From: an uncultured Pelagibacteraceae bacterium
GTDB lineage: Bacteria > Pseudomonadota > Alphaproteobacteria > Pelagibacterales > AG-422-B15
Length of the DNA stretch: 64,000 nucleotides
Direction of reading: 5' to 3'
Assembly: GCA_902554325.1 (NCBI GenBank)
Contig: CACDOH010000003.1
Location: forward strand, 62,001-126,000
The notes below the pieces were generated by a model. The model saw only the letters and a program-made list of their open reading frames with translations. It was not told the DNA's origin and did no database searches. Numbering within the stretch: position 1 is the stretch's first letter; each line of letters opens with the position of its first letter. Below are positions 18,027 through 28,679 of this stretch, one piece after another. A program made the translations under genes and the position numbers.

Positions 18027-18689
18027 TTAATTTGAATATGAGTTGAGTAAATCATCCACTCTGTTCAATAGATCATTTAAATCTTGGTCATCATCGTAAA
18101 CTGTAGGATCGTCATAAACTTCTTCTTCAATAATCTCAGGCTTCAACTGCTCTTCTTCTGGAAGCGATGTTATATCATCTACATTTGATAACTCATCTAG
18201 CAACTTTTCTTCAGTAAAATTGGTTTCTTGAGACTCATTATTTTGGGCTTGATCATCTTGAATCATCTCTTCTGTATCATTTGTATTTTCGACATCAGTA
18301 GGCTGATCAGGTAAGTCGTCATTTACCAAAACGTCTAGGGATTCAGTATCGTCATTTGTGTTTACTTCATTTGATACTTCTTCTTTTCCATCATTAACAA
18401 AATTACTATCAATGAAATCTTCTAAAGATGAACTCTCAGTCTTTTCACTAGTTTTCGCACTATTATCACTTGTTAGTATTTCTTCAATATCTTCTACCAC
18501 TTCTTCATTTGGCAGCTCTTCACTTGCAGAGTCATCATTCACAACTGGAGGTGATAACTCAAAGTCAGGGGGTATTTCTAGTGCTTTTTGCTTAAGTGAC
18601 GTATAATCTCTTACTGTATTATTAGAACAAGAAATAAATATAAAAAAAACTATCAATAGAAAGTATCGACTGGTTATTTTATATTTCAT
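18027..18689 (-). CDS. Acidic DUF3035 (BamF-like) lipoprotein
   Basis: A 220-residue lipoprotein: basic start, hydrophobic core and lipobox FISC with Cys at about residue 21. Just after it comes KQKALEIPPDFELSPP, which matches the conserved PLEIPPDFELRPP motif of DUF3035, found in the alphaproteobacterial BAM-complex lipoprotein BamF and related to the N-terminus of BamC. The rest is a very acidic, low-complexity, probably disordered tail rich in Glu, Asp and Asn. Overlap of 11 bases with lspA, whose product would process it, is the usual arrangement. Role in outer-membrane protein assembly is inferred. Confidence 0.78.
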   Translation of the reverse strand: MKYKITSRYFLLIVFFIFISCSNNTVRDYTSLKQKALEIPPDFELSPPVVNDDSASEELPNEEVVEDIEEILTSDNSAKTSEKTESSSLEDFIDSNFVNDGKEEVSNEVNTNDDTESLDVLVNDDLPDQPTDVENTNDTEEMIQDDQAQNNESQETNFTEEKLLDELSNVDDITSLPEEEQLKPEIIEEEVYDDPTVYDDDQDLNDLLNRVDDLLNSYSN

Positions 18690-19182
18690 TTTTTTTCTTT
18701 CTATTTGAAAACAATTCTAAAATTATTATTAGGATACATCCAAGAGTTATATTTATATCAGCAATATTAAATACATACCAATGGAAATTATTATAATGCA
18801 CGTCAATAAAATCCAATACTGCTGCATACTGATAACGATCAAAAAGATTGCCTAATGCACCTCCAATTATTAAACTAAATCCATAATAATAAACTTTGCT
18901 ATTAATGGTTAAGGCGTAAATGAACACCACGACAATAATTGCAGCCATTAAAATCATATAAATATTATTTACAATCCTTATATCATTTTGAAATAACCCA
19001 AAGGCAAAGCCTTTATTCCAAATTAAATATAAATTTATGTATTCATTAATTGAGGTTAAATACTGGGAACTTAAATTTTCAACATCGATGTTGTAAAGTT
19101 GTATAATTATATTTTTACTTATTTGATCTAAAGCGAAAAAAAATAATATTAGTAAAAAAAATTTAGAAAGCCTATATATCAT
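18679..19182 (-). CDS. lspA: Lipoprotein signal peptidase LspA
   Basis: A 167-residue inner-membrane aspartyl protease (four membrane segments) that cleaves the signal peptide of prolipoproteins. The two catalytic aspartates are visible in GNLFDRYQYAAVLDFID near residue 116 and FNIADINI near 145. It lies directly between ileS (abutting, stop to start) and the BamF-like lipoprotein gene (11-base overlap), the classical ileS-lspA arrangement. Intact. Confidence 0.95.
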   Translation of the reverse strand: MIYRLSKFFLLILFFFALDQISKNIIIQLYNIDVENLSSQYLTSINEYINLYLIWNKGFAFGLFQNDIRIVNNIYMILMAAIIVVVFIYALTINSKVYYYGFSLIIGGALGNLFDRYQYAAVLDFIDVHYNNFHWYVFNIADINITLGCILIIILELFSNRKKKNEI

Positions 19183-21993
19183 TTATTGATTCATAACTTG
19201 CTCACAACGTAAACAAATATCTTTTTCTAGATTAGGATAATATTTCCAGCATCTCTCGCACTTATTGCCATCAACTTTCTTAACTACAATACCTACATCT
19301 TTTTCTGACTCAGAAATATATGAGCCTTCTGGTGGCTTTTCGTTTAATATTGTTAATTCACTTATTATTGAAATATTTTCAAGTGTATCACTATCAATTT
19401 CATTAATATTTTTTGTTGAAAAGAGTGTTACAGATGCTTCAAGACTTGAGCCGATGACTTTTTCTTTTCTCTTTACCTCAATTGCGCCATTTATTGCCTT
19501 ACGCAACTGCTTATATAAATCCCATTTTTTTGTGAGCTCTTTATTAATAACATCACTTTCTAAGACTGGAAAATCAACTTCATGGATACTTGATTCTTTT
19601 CCAAGTCTGCTTTGCCAAGCCTCTTCAGATGTAAAACATAAAATAGGCGCGAGTAAGGTAAGCAAATTATAGAATAGTTTATCTAATACTGTTCGAGTAG
19701 ACATCCTGATATGGCTGTCCTTAGATTCGCAGTAAAGTACATCCTTTTTAATATCAAAATAAAAAGATGATAAATCATTAGTACAAAAATTAAATATTGC
19801 AGAAAAAACTTTTTGATATTCAAATATTTTATAGTTTTCTATTACTTCTTTTTTTAGCTCCTCTAACTGAGATAAAATATATTGATCAAGCTCACTGAGT
19901 TCTGCATATGAAATTTTTTCATTATCATTAAATTCAGATAAGTTTCCAAGAATGAAACGTAATGTATTCCTCAGCCTTCTGTAGCTATCAACATTGCTCT
20001 TCATGATTTCAGGCCCTATCTTTAAATCCTCTGAATAATCGCTGCTTGCAACCCATAGTCTTAAAATATCTGCTCCAGATTTATTTATAATTTCATCAGG
20101 TGAAACTATATTAGCTGAAGACTTACTCATTTTTAGTCCATCTTCGTGAAGAACAAAACCATGCGTCAAGACCGACTCATAAGGAGCAATCCCTCTGGTT
20201 CCACATGACTCCAAAAGTGAGGAGTGAAACCATCCTCTATGTTGATCAGTGCCTTCTAAATAAAGAGATGCAGGCCACATTTGATCTTCCTTTTCATCTA
20301 AAACAAAGGAATGGGTACAGCCAGAATCAAACCAAACATCAAGAATATCATCAACTTTTTTATAATCATTTGGATCGTACTTATATCCCAACAATTCTTC
20401 TTTAGAGTATTTAAACCAAGCGTCTGATCCTTCTTCTTTATACAGATCGATTATTTTTTGATTAATTTCTTTATCAATTAGAGGTTGTCCAGTTTCTATG
20501 TTGTAAAATATAGATAGAGGAACACCCCAAGCTCTTTGCCTTGAAACAACCCAATCAGGTCTATCTTCAATCATCGAATATATTCTATTCTTACCTTGTT
20601 TAGGGAACCAATTAACTTTGTCTATTTCATTAAGTGCCGTTGACCTTAAACCATTCTTTTCCATACTAATAAACCACTGAGGAGTATTTCTGAATATGAC
20701 AGGAGCTTTAGATCTCCATGAATGAGGATAGCTGTGCCTGAGTGATCCTTTGCCTGCAAGGTTATTATGATTTTTAAGCTCAACAATCACTGCTACATTC
20801 GCGTCTGCATCAGAGCCATCATCATTAAATACTTTTTTGCCTTTAAAAAGGGGAACATGGTCAAAATATTGACCATTCTCATCTACTGTTTCTGGAACTT
20901 CGACATTATTTGCAATGCCTAAATTATAATCATCTGCTCCGTGACCTGGAGCTATATGAACAAATCCACTTCCTTGTTCTAAAGTTACAAAATCAGCATC
21001 AAATAATTTAACTTCAAAATCATACCCTGAATCTCTGAAAGGATGTCCACAAATTATTTGATCTAAGTCTTTGATTGCTCTAATTTTTGTGAGCTCTTTT
21101 ACTTTGCACTGGGTTCTTACATTGTCTATCAATTGATCAGCAATAATAATTTGCTCTCCTTCTTTTAATAGACTGTTTTCTTCTAATCCATCAACAGAAT
21201 AAATTGAATAACTTATATCTTTACTGAAAGCTATGGCTCGATTTGCTGGTATAGTCCATGGAGTTGTAGTCCAAATAATAACCGACGTATTTACATCATT
21301 ATTTTCCAGTGAAGAAATAACTGGAAATTTTACAAAAATTGTTATCGATTTATGTTCTTTATATTCTATCTCAGCTTCAGCTAATGCGGTCTTTTCAACT
21401 GTTGACCACATAACTGGTTTAGAGCCACGATATAAACTCTCATTTTCCAAAAATTTGAAAAACTCCTTCACAATTGTAGACTCAGCTTCGTAAGACATTG
21501 TAGTGTAGGGATTGAACCAATCTCCAGTTACTCCAAGCCTAATAAATTCCGATCTTTGAATATCAATCCACTTTTTAGCAAATTCCCTGCATTCTTTTCT
21601 AAACTGAATGATATCTACTTCGTCTTTATCTTTTCCTTTTTCTCGATATTGTTCTTCAATCTTCCACTCTATCGGGAGGCCATGACAATCCCAGCCAGGA
21701 ATATATGAGCTATTGTGGCCAAGCATTTGCTGTGACCGAACAACAAAATCTTTTAAAACTTTATTTAAAGCATGGCCCATATGAAGATGGCCATTTGCAT
21801 ATGGTGGGCCATCATGAAGTACAAATTTCTTTCGGTCCTTCGAATTGTTTCTTAATTTATGGTAAAGATTATTTTTATCCCAATCCTCTAATATGCTTGG
21901 CTCTTGTTCAGGCAGACCCGCACGCATAGCAAAAGAAGTTTTAGGCAAAAACAAAGTTTCACTAAAATCTATTTTATCATCTTTAGCGGTCAT
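19183..21993 (-). CDS. ileS: Isoleucyl-tRNA synthetase
   Basis: A 936-residue class I synthetase. HIGH motif appears as PYANGHLHMGHALN near residue 60, KMSKS as GLKMSKSSANIV near 600, with the CP1 editing domain between, the GWDCHGLPIE motif and the C-terminal zinc-binding motif CERCWKYYPNLEKDICLRCEQ at the end. It is full length and intact. It sits in the run ribF-ileS-lspA, separated by 4 bases from ribF and directly joined to lspA, consistent with one long minus-strand transcript. Confidence 0.97.
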   Translation of the reverse strand: MTAKDDKIDFSETLFLPKTSFAMRAGLPEQEPSILEDWDKNNLYHKLRNNSKDRKKFVLHDGPPYANGHLHMGHALNKVLKDFVVRSQQMLGHNSSYIPGWDCHGLPIEWKIEEQYREKGKDKDEVDIIQFRKECREFAKKWIDIQRSEFIRLGVTGDWFNPYTTMSYEAESTIVKEFFKFLENESLYRGSKPVMWSTVEKTALAEAEIEYKEHKSITIFVKFPVISSLENNDVNTSVIIWTTTPWTIPANRAIAFSKDISYSIYSVDGLEENSLLKEGEQIIIADQLIDNVRTQCKVKELTKIRAIKDLDQIICGHPFRDSGYDFEVKLFDADFVTLEQGSGFVHIAPGHGADDYNLGIANNVEVPETVDENGQYFDHVPLFKGKKVFNDDGSDADANVAVIVELKNHNNLAGKGSLRHSYPHSWRSKAPVIFRNTPQWFISMEKNGLRSTALNEIDKVNWFPKQGKNRIYSMIEDRPDWVVSRQRAWGVPLSIFYNIETGQPLIDKEINQKIIDLYKEEGSDAWFKYSKEELLGYKYDPNDYKKVDDILDVWFDSGCTHSFVLDEKEDQMWPASLYLEGTDQHRGWFHSSLLESCGTRGIAPYESVLTHGFVLHEDGLKMSKSSANIVSPDEIINKSGADILRLWVASSDYSEDLKIGPEIMKSNVDSYRRLRNTLRFILGNLSEFNDNEKISYAELSELDQYILSQLEELKKEVIENYKIFEYQKVFSAIFNFCTNDLSSFYFDIKKDVLYCESKDSHIRMSTRTVLDKLFYNLLTLLAPILCFTSEEAWQSRLGKESSIHEVDFPVLESDVINKELTKKWDLYKQLRKAINGAIEVKRKEKVIGSSLEASVTLFSTKNINEIDSDTLENISIISELTILNEKPPEGSYISESEKDVGIVVKKVDGNKCERCWKYYPNLEKDICLRCEQVMNQ

Positions 21994-21997
21994 TTTA

Positions 21998-22957
21998 TTA
22001 ATTTAAGATTTTCTTAGCTTTGGATATATCTATTTTCAATTGAGTTTTTAATGAATCTATTCCAGAAAACTTTTTTTCTTTCCTAATGAAGTCAATAAAT
22101 TCTACTTTTAATGAAGAATTATAAATATTCAAATTAAAATTAAACAAGTGAACCTCTAATAAGGGCTTATTTTTATCAAAAGTCGGTCTGACTCCAAAAT
22201 TGGCAATTCCCTTGTAATTCTTTCCCTTTGCACTCTTATTCACGACTTGTGCACGAACAGCATAAACCCCATGGTTAGGTTGAATATATTCATCAATTTT
22301 AAGGTTTGCTGTTGGAACTCCTATTGTTCGGCCCCTTTGATCACCTTTCATTACTCTAGAGACAATTGTAAACGGAGCCCCAAGAAATTTGTTGGCAAGT
22401 TTCACCTCTCCTTTTTGAATTAAAGCTCTTATGTTTGATGAAGAGTAAATTTTCATTTTTGTTTTTTTGTGAAGTATTTTATTTGTTTCCACTAAATTTA
22501 TGGGTGTCACATAAAATGAATGTTCTTTTCCAAAATTTGATAGAAACCGATAGTCGCCAGATCTTTTATTCCCAAACCTAAAATTTTTACCAACAAAAAT
22601 ATTCTTCATAGCTATGCCTGAAAAAAGAATTTTTTTACAAAATAATTTAGGCGTCATTGTTGCAATGCTCTTATTGAACTTTAAGACAATCGCATAATCA
22701 ATTTTATGGGATTTTAAAATTTCTAGACGCGTATCAACCTGTGTTAATAAAAAACCTTTATTATCCTTTTCAAAATACCTCCTAGGATGAGGATCAAAAA
22801 GTAATACTCCAACTTTTGCGTCTTTTTTTTTACTAAGTTTCTTGGCTAACGATATTATTGATTGGTGACCTTTATGAACACCATCAAGGTTACCAATTAT
22901 AAGGATAGAGTCTTTCGTAAAATTATACGTCTTTTTAAGATCTTTAAATATTTTCAC
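21998..22957 (-). CDS. ribF: Bifunctional riboflavin kinase/FAD synthetase RibF
   Basis: A 319-residue bifunctional enzyme making FMN and then FAD from riboflavin and ATP. The N-terminal nucleotidyltransferase domain has IIGNLDGVHKGHQSI (HxGH-like motif) and LLFDPHP; the C-terminal kinase domain has GDQRGRTIGVPTANL near residue 207 and NHGVYAVRA. No FMN riboswitch-like leader is possible in the 6-base gap to the upstream HAD gene, so it is co-transcribed with it. Intact. Confidence 0.95.
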   Translation of the reverse strand: MKIFKDLKKTYNFTKDSILIIGNLDGVHKGHQSIISLAKKLSKKKDAKVGVLLFDPHPRRYFEKDNKGFLLTQVDTRLEILKSHKIDYAIVLKFNKSIATMTPKLFCKKILFSGIAMKNIFVGKNFRFGNKRSGDYRFLSNFGKEHSFYVTPINLVETNKILHKKTKMKIYSSSNIRALIQKGEVKLANKFLGAPFTIVSRVMKGDQRGRTIGVPTANLKIDEYIQPNHGVYAVRAQVVNKSAKGKNYKGIANFGVRPTFDKNKPLLEVHLFNFNLNIYNSSLKVEFIDFIRKEKKFSGIDSLKTQLKIDISKAKKILN

Positions 22958-22963
22958 TTTATT

Positions 22964-23830
22964 TCACTTCAGAAAATCAGAAACTGTGATTTCTTTTGTA
23001 TCTCTTGAAAGAATATTTTCCACAAGCTTGCTAATATCTTCAATGTTATTTTTACCTGATATTTGATCCTTATGTATACCATTCATAATAAAGACAAAAT
23101 CCAAATTAAAGTTTTGTGCACCAAGACAGTCGGTTTTGATACTGTCCCCGATTGCAAGGATATCTGACTTATTTTCAATATTATTCATATTTTTCAAATC
23201 TTGAAAAGCTTGGTCATAAATTTCAACGTATGGTTTTCCATAATATACTACTTTACCACCAAGTTTTTCATAATATTTGCCTAAAGCTCCAGCACAAAAA
23301 ATAGAGTTTAATCCTCGATAAACAATTTCATCAGGATTTACACATACAATAGGTTTTTCTTTCTCAATGAAGTCATTAAATAAATCATTATAATCTTTAG
23401 GAGTTTCAAAACTGTCATCGTAAAGTCCCGTTGTTAAAATGAAATCTGCCTCATTAATACTATCTACCTTACTAATATTTATATTTTCTAATAGATCATA
23501 GTCCTTAGTTGGGCCTAGATGAAAATAACTTTCACCATGAATTTTTTTATTAACAAACTTCGTTCCTATATCTCCAGAGGTATAAATATCTTTATAAAGA
23601 TCGGGATTAAGTCCAAGTTTATTTGTCAAACCCTCCTGAACAACATAATTAGGACGCGGGGCATTAGAAATCAAATAAACATCAATTCCATGCTCCTTCA
23701 TGCGTTCAAGATAAGTGAGAGCGCTAGCATAAATTTCAACACCATTATGAATTACTCCCCAGAGATCACATAAAATTGCTTTATAGGATAGTGAATAACT
23801 CTCAACACTCTTAACTTCATTAATATTCAT
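22964..23830 (-). CDS. HAD superfamily hydrolase, subfamily IIA (TIGR01459-like)
   Basis: A 288-residue HAD phosphatase of the class IIA type (NagD-like cap) corresponding to the alphaproteobacterial TIGR01459 group. Motif I is LCDLWGVIHNG, where the second Asp of the usual DxD is replaced by Trp, as is normal for this subgroup; motif II LISNAPRP; motif IV AIGDSIKTDCLGA near the C-terminus. Substrate unknown. It precedes ribF by 6 bases, a common alphaproteobacterial pairing, which makes a role with a phosphorylated flavin or nucleotide possible but unproven. Confidence 0.85.
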   Translation of the reverse strand: MNINEVKSVESYSLSYKAILCDLWGVIHNGVEIYASALTYLERMKEHGIDVYLISNAPRPNYVVQEGLTNKLGLNPDLYKDIYTSGDIGTKFVNKKIHGESYFHLGPTKDYDLLENINISKVDSINEADFILTTGLYDDSFETPKDYNDLFNDFIEKEKPIVCVNPDEIVYRGLNSIFCAGALGKYYEKLGGKVVYYGKPYVEIYDQAFQDLKNMNNIENKSDILAIGDSIKTDCLGAQNFNLDFVFIMNGIHKDQISGKNNIEDISKLVENILSRDTKEITVSDFLK

Positions 23831-23890
23831 ATTTTTATTGAAATTATTTTATTAACTTATAATCTTTTTTTTAAATCAGTTCGTAATTAA

Positions 23891-24661
23891 ATGACATCAC
23901 TTTTTAATTTAAAAGATAAAAATGCAATTATTACTGGATCTTCACGTGGCATAGGTAAGGCTATTGCATATCGAATGGCTGAGCATGGCGCCAAAGTAAT
24001 AATAACAAGTCGCAAAATTGATGCATGCGAGAACGTTGCAGAAGAAATTAATAGTACGTTTGGTAAGGATACCGCTACAGCAATATCATGTAATATTTCT
24101 GACAAAGAACAGTTAAAAAACTTGTATGTTAAATCAAAGGAGTTTTGTGGGAGTATAACAACTTTAGTATGCAACGCGGCTGTAAATCCATATTTTGGGC
24201 CATCTAACAACATACCAGATGAAGCATTTGAAAAAATAATGAAATCAAATGTACAGAGTAACTTTTGGCTATGTAACGAAATACTGCCCGATATGGTAAA
24301 AATAAAAAGTGGTTCTATCATTATAATTTCATCAATAGCAGGTCTACACGGAAGCAGCATGTTAGGCGCTTATGCTATTAGCAAGGCCGCTGATTCTCAG
24401 TTAGCAAGGAATATTTCTGTGGAGTATGGTAGAAATAATATTAGAGCAAATTGTATATCTCCGGGGCTAATCAAGACTGATTTTGCACGTGCACTTTGGG
24501 AGAACGAAGACATTTTGAGGGTAACAACGGCGAAATCAGCGCTCAAAAGAATTGGCATGCCAGATGAAATCGCAGGAGCCGCCGTCTACCTTGCGTCTGA
24601 AGCAGGCTCGTTTATGACTGGACAAAATATAGTTATAGACGGTGGAGAGTCTGAACAGTAG
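23891..24661 (+). CDS. SDR family oxidoreductase
   Basis: A 256-residue classical short-chain dehydrogenase/reductase. The NAD(P)-binding TGSSRGIGKAIA is at residues 14-25, NAAVNPYFG is the NNAG-equivalent, the catalytic Ser lies in IIISSIAGLHG and the YxxxK pair in GAYAISKAA near residue 160, and the C-terminus ends in GQNIVIDGG. Nicotinamide preference (Arg after the Gly-rich loop and RK at position 40) suggests NADPH. Substrate cannot be told; 3-oxoacyl-ACP reductase-like and 3-hydroxyacyl-CoA dehydrogenase-like enzymes share these features. Monocistronic, ending 138 bases before groES. Confidence 0.85.
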   Translation: MTSLFNLKDKNAIITGSSRGIGKAIAYRMAEHGAKVIITSRKIDACENVAEEINSTFGKDTATAISCNISDKEQLKNLYVKSKEFCGSITTLVCNAAVNPYFGPSNNIPDEAFEKIMKSNVQSNFWLCNEILPDMVKIKSGSIIIISSIAGLHGSSMLGAYAISKAADSQLARNISVEYGRNNIRANCISPGLIKTDFARALWENEDILRVTTAKSALKRIGMPDEIAGAAVYLASEAGSFMTGQNIVIDGGESEQ

Positions 24662-24724
24662 TCAAAGTGTTGTAAAATAGGCATTTTTTGTCATTTTTTA
24701 TAATTATTCGTTTTTGAAGCCCCT

Positions 24725-24753
24725 CTTGACACATACGCACTGGATCACTATAT
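24725..24753 (+). promoter_or_regulatory. Heat-shock (sigma-32 type) promoter for groESL
   Basis: CTTGAC, a 17-base spacer and CTATAT lie about 47 bases upstream of the groES ATG. This fits the alphaproteobacterial RpoH pattern (CTTG, 17-18 bases, CYTAT-T) and is the only promoter-like element in the 138-base gap. TTGACA-N17-TATATG could also be read as a vegetative promoter from the same bases. I see no CIRCE inverted repeat (TTAGCACTC-N9-GAGTGCTAA), so HrcA control is unlikely here. Confidence 0.65.
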
Positions 24754-24799
24754 GCCTAGGTAATTAAGCAAAAGATATTAAATATTTAGGAGATTAAAA

Positions 24800-25120
24800 A
24801 TGGATTTTCGACCTTTACATGATCGTGTTCTCGTAAGGAGATTAGACACTGAAGAAAAAACTGCTGGAGGGATTATCATTCCTGATACAGCTCAAGAAAA
24901 ACCTCAAGAAGGACAAATTGTTGCTGTTGGATCAGGAACAAAATCTGAAGATGGAAAAGTTACACCATTAGATTTAAAAGCGGGAGATATTGTCCTGTTT
25001 GGAAAATGGTCTGGCACTGAAGTCAAAGTTGATGGGGAAGAGCTATGTATCATGAAAGAGTCTGACATCATGGGTGTCATTGAAAAAAAATCAAAATCAA
25101 AATCAAAAAAGAAAAAATAA
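24800..25120 (+). CDS. groES: Co-chaperonin GroES
   Basis: A 106-residue GroES, the heptameric lid of the GroEL chaperonin. Core [36 protein letters not shown] and the mobile loop region are standard; the C-terminus has a short unusual lysine/serine run ([10 protein letters not shown]) beyond the usual IMGVIE end. AGGAG Shine-Dalgarno sits 8 bases before the ATG. Followed by groEL after 24 bases. Confidence 0.97.
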   Translation: MDFRPLHDRVLVRRLDTEEKTAGGIIIPDTAQEKPQEGQIVAVGSGTKSEDGKVTPLDLKAGDIVLFGKWSGTEVKVDGEELCIMKESDIMGVIEKKSKSKSKKKK

Positions 25121-25141
25121 ATCTTAAATCAAGGAGAATAA

Positions 25142-26794
<1,653 letters not shown>

Positions 26795-26814
26795 TAATCG
26801 TTCACGATAAACTC

Positions 26815-26847
26815 TAAAAAAAACCCGGCCTAGCCGGGTTTTTTTTA
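26815..26847. terminator. Bidirectional intrinsic terminator between groEL and hisG
   Basis: A perfect GC stem CCCGGC-CTA-GCCGGG flanked by an A tract on the left and a T tract of eight on the right. It reads as a rho-independent terminator on the plus strand for groESL and, through the mirrored A/T flanks, on the minus strand for the convergent hisS-hisZ-hisG run. It is by far the most GC-rich short element in the region. Confidence 0.93.
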
Positions 26848-27546
26848 TTCAAACTTATTAATAAAATTTTTGTAATTACTTTCTATTTCGTTATCCCACT
26901 CCGCAACTTTTGAAGAAAAAATATTTGCTGATGATTTCAGGATTATGCCATCATCAAGAACTCTTAAATTGTTAGCCCTTAGTGTTTCACCTGTTGATGT
27001 TATATCAGTGATAATTTCTGAAAAACCATTAAAAGGCGCGCTTTCAGTAGAGCCATCACTTTCAACAGTTCTATAATCAACAACTCCACATTTAGAAAAG
27101 AAATTATTTGTTAAATTCTTATATTTAGTTGCTACACGCAACCTTTTTGAATATTTATCTCTGTGATTATTGCTCACTTCTTCCAAATCAGCCATCGTCA
27201 TTACATCAATCCAGATATCCGGTACAGCAACAACCAGATCCGCTTTTCCAAAAGTTAACTCCAGATCCTTTGTTATTTTTGAATTAAAATTGAAAATTTT
27301 TTCTTGTATGAGGTCATCACCAGTTAAGCCTGCATGAATTGATCCCTCATCAAGTCTATTGGTAATTTCTTTGGCACTTAAAAAATATAGAACTGTATCT
27401 CTTAGTCCCTCTATTGTACCAATATAATCTCTATCATTTACAAGATTTTCAAAAGTAATATTTTTATCTAGAAATAGTTTCTCCATGTCTTTTCTTAATC
27501 TGCCTTTACTAGGTAATCCTATCCTTAATTTATTTTCAAATTTCAT
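26845..27546 (-). CDS. hisG: ATP phosphoribosyltransferase, short form (HisG)
   Basis: A 233-residue short-form HisG, first enzyme of histidine synthesis (ATP + PRPP). N-terminal KLRIGLPSKGRLRKD and the phosphate-binding stretch DITSTGETLRANNLRVLDDG (near residue 168) are intact. It lacks the C-terminal regulatory domain of the long form; short forms need HisZ, which is encoded immediately upstream. The stop lies in the flank of the shared terminator. Confidence 0.95.
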   Translation of the reverse strand: MKFENKLRIGLPSKGRLRKDMEKLFLDKNITFENLVNDRDYIGTIEGLRDTVLYFLSAKEITNRLDEGSIHAGLTGDDLIQEKIFNFNSKITKDLELTFGKADLVVAVPDIWIDVMTMADLEEVSNNHRDKYSKRLRVATKYKNLTNNFFSKCGVVDYRTVESDGSTESAPFNGFSEIITDITSTGETLRANNLRVLDDGIILKSSANIFSSKVAEWDNEIESNYKNFINKFE

Positions 27547-27548
27547 GA

Positions 27549-28676
27549 CTATATAATTTTACTTAAATTATTATTATTTGTTGCAAACCCTATAGCTGAC
27601 AGATTGTTTCTGGACCCTAAAATATTAAGTAACTTATCGTATCTTCCACCAGTTATTATCTTTAAATTGCCTGATTGATCATAGATTTCGAACATAACAC
27701 CATCATAAAATTCAATTGAATGTCCAAAGTCATTGTTAAAATTAATTTTAGATATATCCATTTCAGATGAGACGGCGTTCTTGAATTCTTCAATGCCATC
27801 AATCTCTTTTTTAAAAAAATCAAGCTTTTGATCACTTACAAACTCTCTTAAAATATTCGGAAAAGTATCAAGAGAAGCGTTTAAACCTAAAAAATTTTTA
27901 ATCAGATTTACAATTTGTTTTCCATTACTTTCAGAGACGATGTTTTCACTTTTCTCCTGAAATCGTTTGACGATTTCTTCAACTGTCCTTGAGCCTGAAC
28001 CGGAATTGCTATTAGAATTAATTAGATCAGCCAAATTTCCACTTGAATTGGCATTCAAACCTAGTTTTTCATTGATAATTTCATCTTTTTTCAAAATGTC
28101 ATAACCGACACCTTGCCCTAATCGATTTAACAAACTATCAAAATATGTTCTTCTAAAAAAATGCCTGACAATTCTTTGTTTCCACCTGATCGGTAAATCT
28201 AAATAACTTATAAAACTATTAAAGAGGTTTAGACTGCCTATTTTAATTTGGTATTCATTAATATTTAATTTTTCTAGAATTTTGACTGCTGTTTTAAGCG
28301 CATATATATCTTTTTCATAAATAGTTTTTAGCTTTTTTTCTGTAAAAATAATTTCAACCCCTGATTGGTTTAATTCAATTGATGCGTCATTTATTCCATT
28401 GGTTGACCTAAATACGGGTCCACTGTAGCATAAATTAGCTTCATTTATTTTATCATCATTTTTAATAAAACTTTGACACGTAGGGATCGTCATATCTGGT
28501 CTCAGACATTTTTCCTTGCCTGAACCGTCTATAAAAGAATACATCTGACTTCTGATTTCTTCTCCCGATGTTTCATAAAAAATGTCAGAATCATGAACTA
28601 AAGGAAGCTCTACATATTGAAATCCTAACTCAATAAAATAATCTTTTAATCTAATATTTAATTCCTGTAGTGACAT
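27549..28676 (-). CDS. hisZ: ATP phosphoribosyltransferase regulatory subunit HisZ
   Basis: A 375-residue HisRS-like protein without aminoacylation activity that forms the HisG2-HisZ type complex and gives histidine feedback control. Class II-like remnants are visible (CLRPDMTIPTCQSFI near residue 58 and TGGRYDKLLNILG near 346), but the histidine-binding RGLDYYTG of true HisRS is degraded to HSIEFYDGVMFE. Located between hisS and hisG with gaps of 3 and 2 bases. The central serine/asparagine-rich stretch (LINSNSNSGSGSRT) is an unusual low-complexity insert. Confidence 0.9.
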   Translation of the reverse strand: MSLQELNIRLKDYFIELGFQYVELPLVHDSDIFYETSGEEIRSQMYSFIDGSGKEKCLRPDMTIPTCQSFIKNDDKINEANLCYSGPVFRSTNGINDASIELNQSGVEIIFTEKKLKTIYEKDIYALKTAVKILEKLNINEYQIKIGSLNLFNSFISYLDLPIRWKQRIVRHFFRRTYFDSLLNRLGQGVGYDILKKDEIINEKLGLNANSSGNLADLINSNSNSGSGSRTVEEIVKRFQEKSENIVSESNGKQIVNLIKNFLGLNASLDTFPNILREFVSDQKLDFFKKEIDGIEEFKNAVSSEMDISKINFNNDFGHSIEFYDGVMFEIYDQSGNLKIITGGRYDKLLNILGSRNNLSAIGFATNNNNLSKII

Positions 28677-28679
28677 AGC

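Noticed and set aside
23887-24360. 157-residue minus-strand ORF antisense to the SDR gene
   Set aside because: Shadow frame of a clear SDR; no recognisable domain.
24662-24799. CIRCE operator before groES
   Set aside because: No TTAGCACTC-like inverted repeat with 9-base spacing is present.
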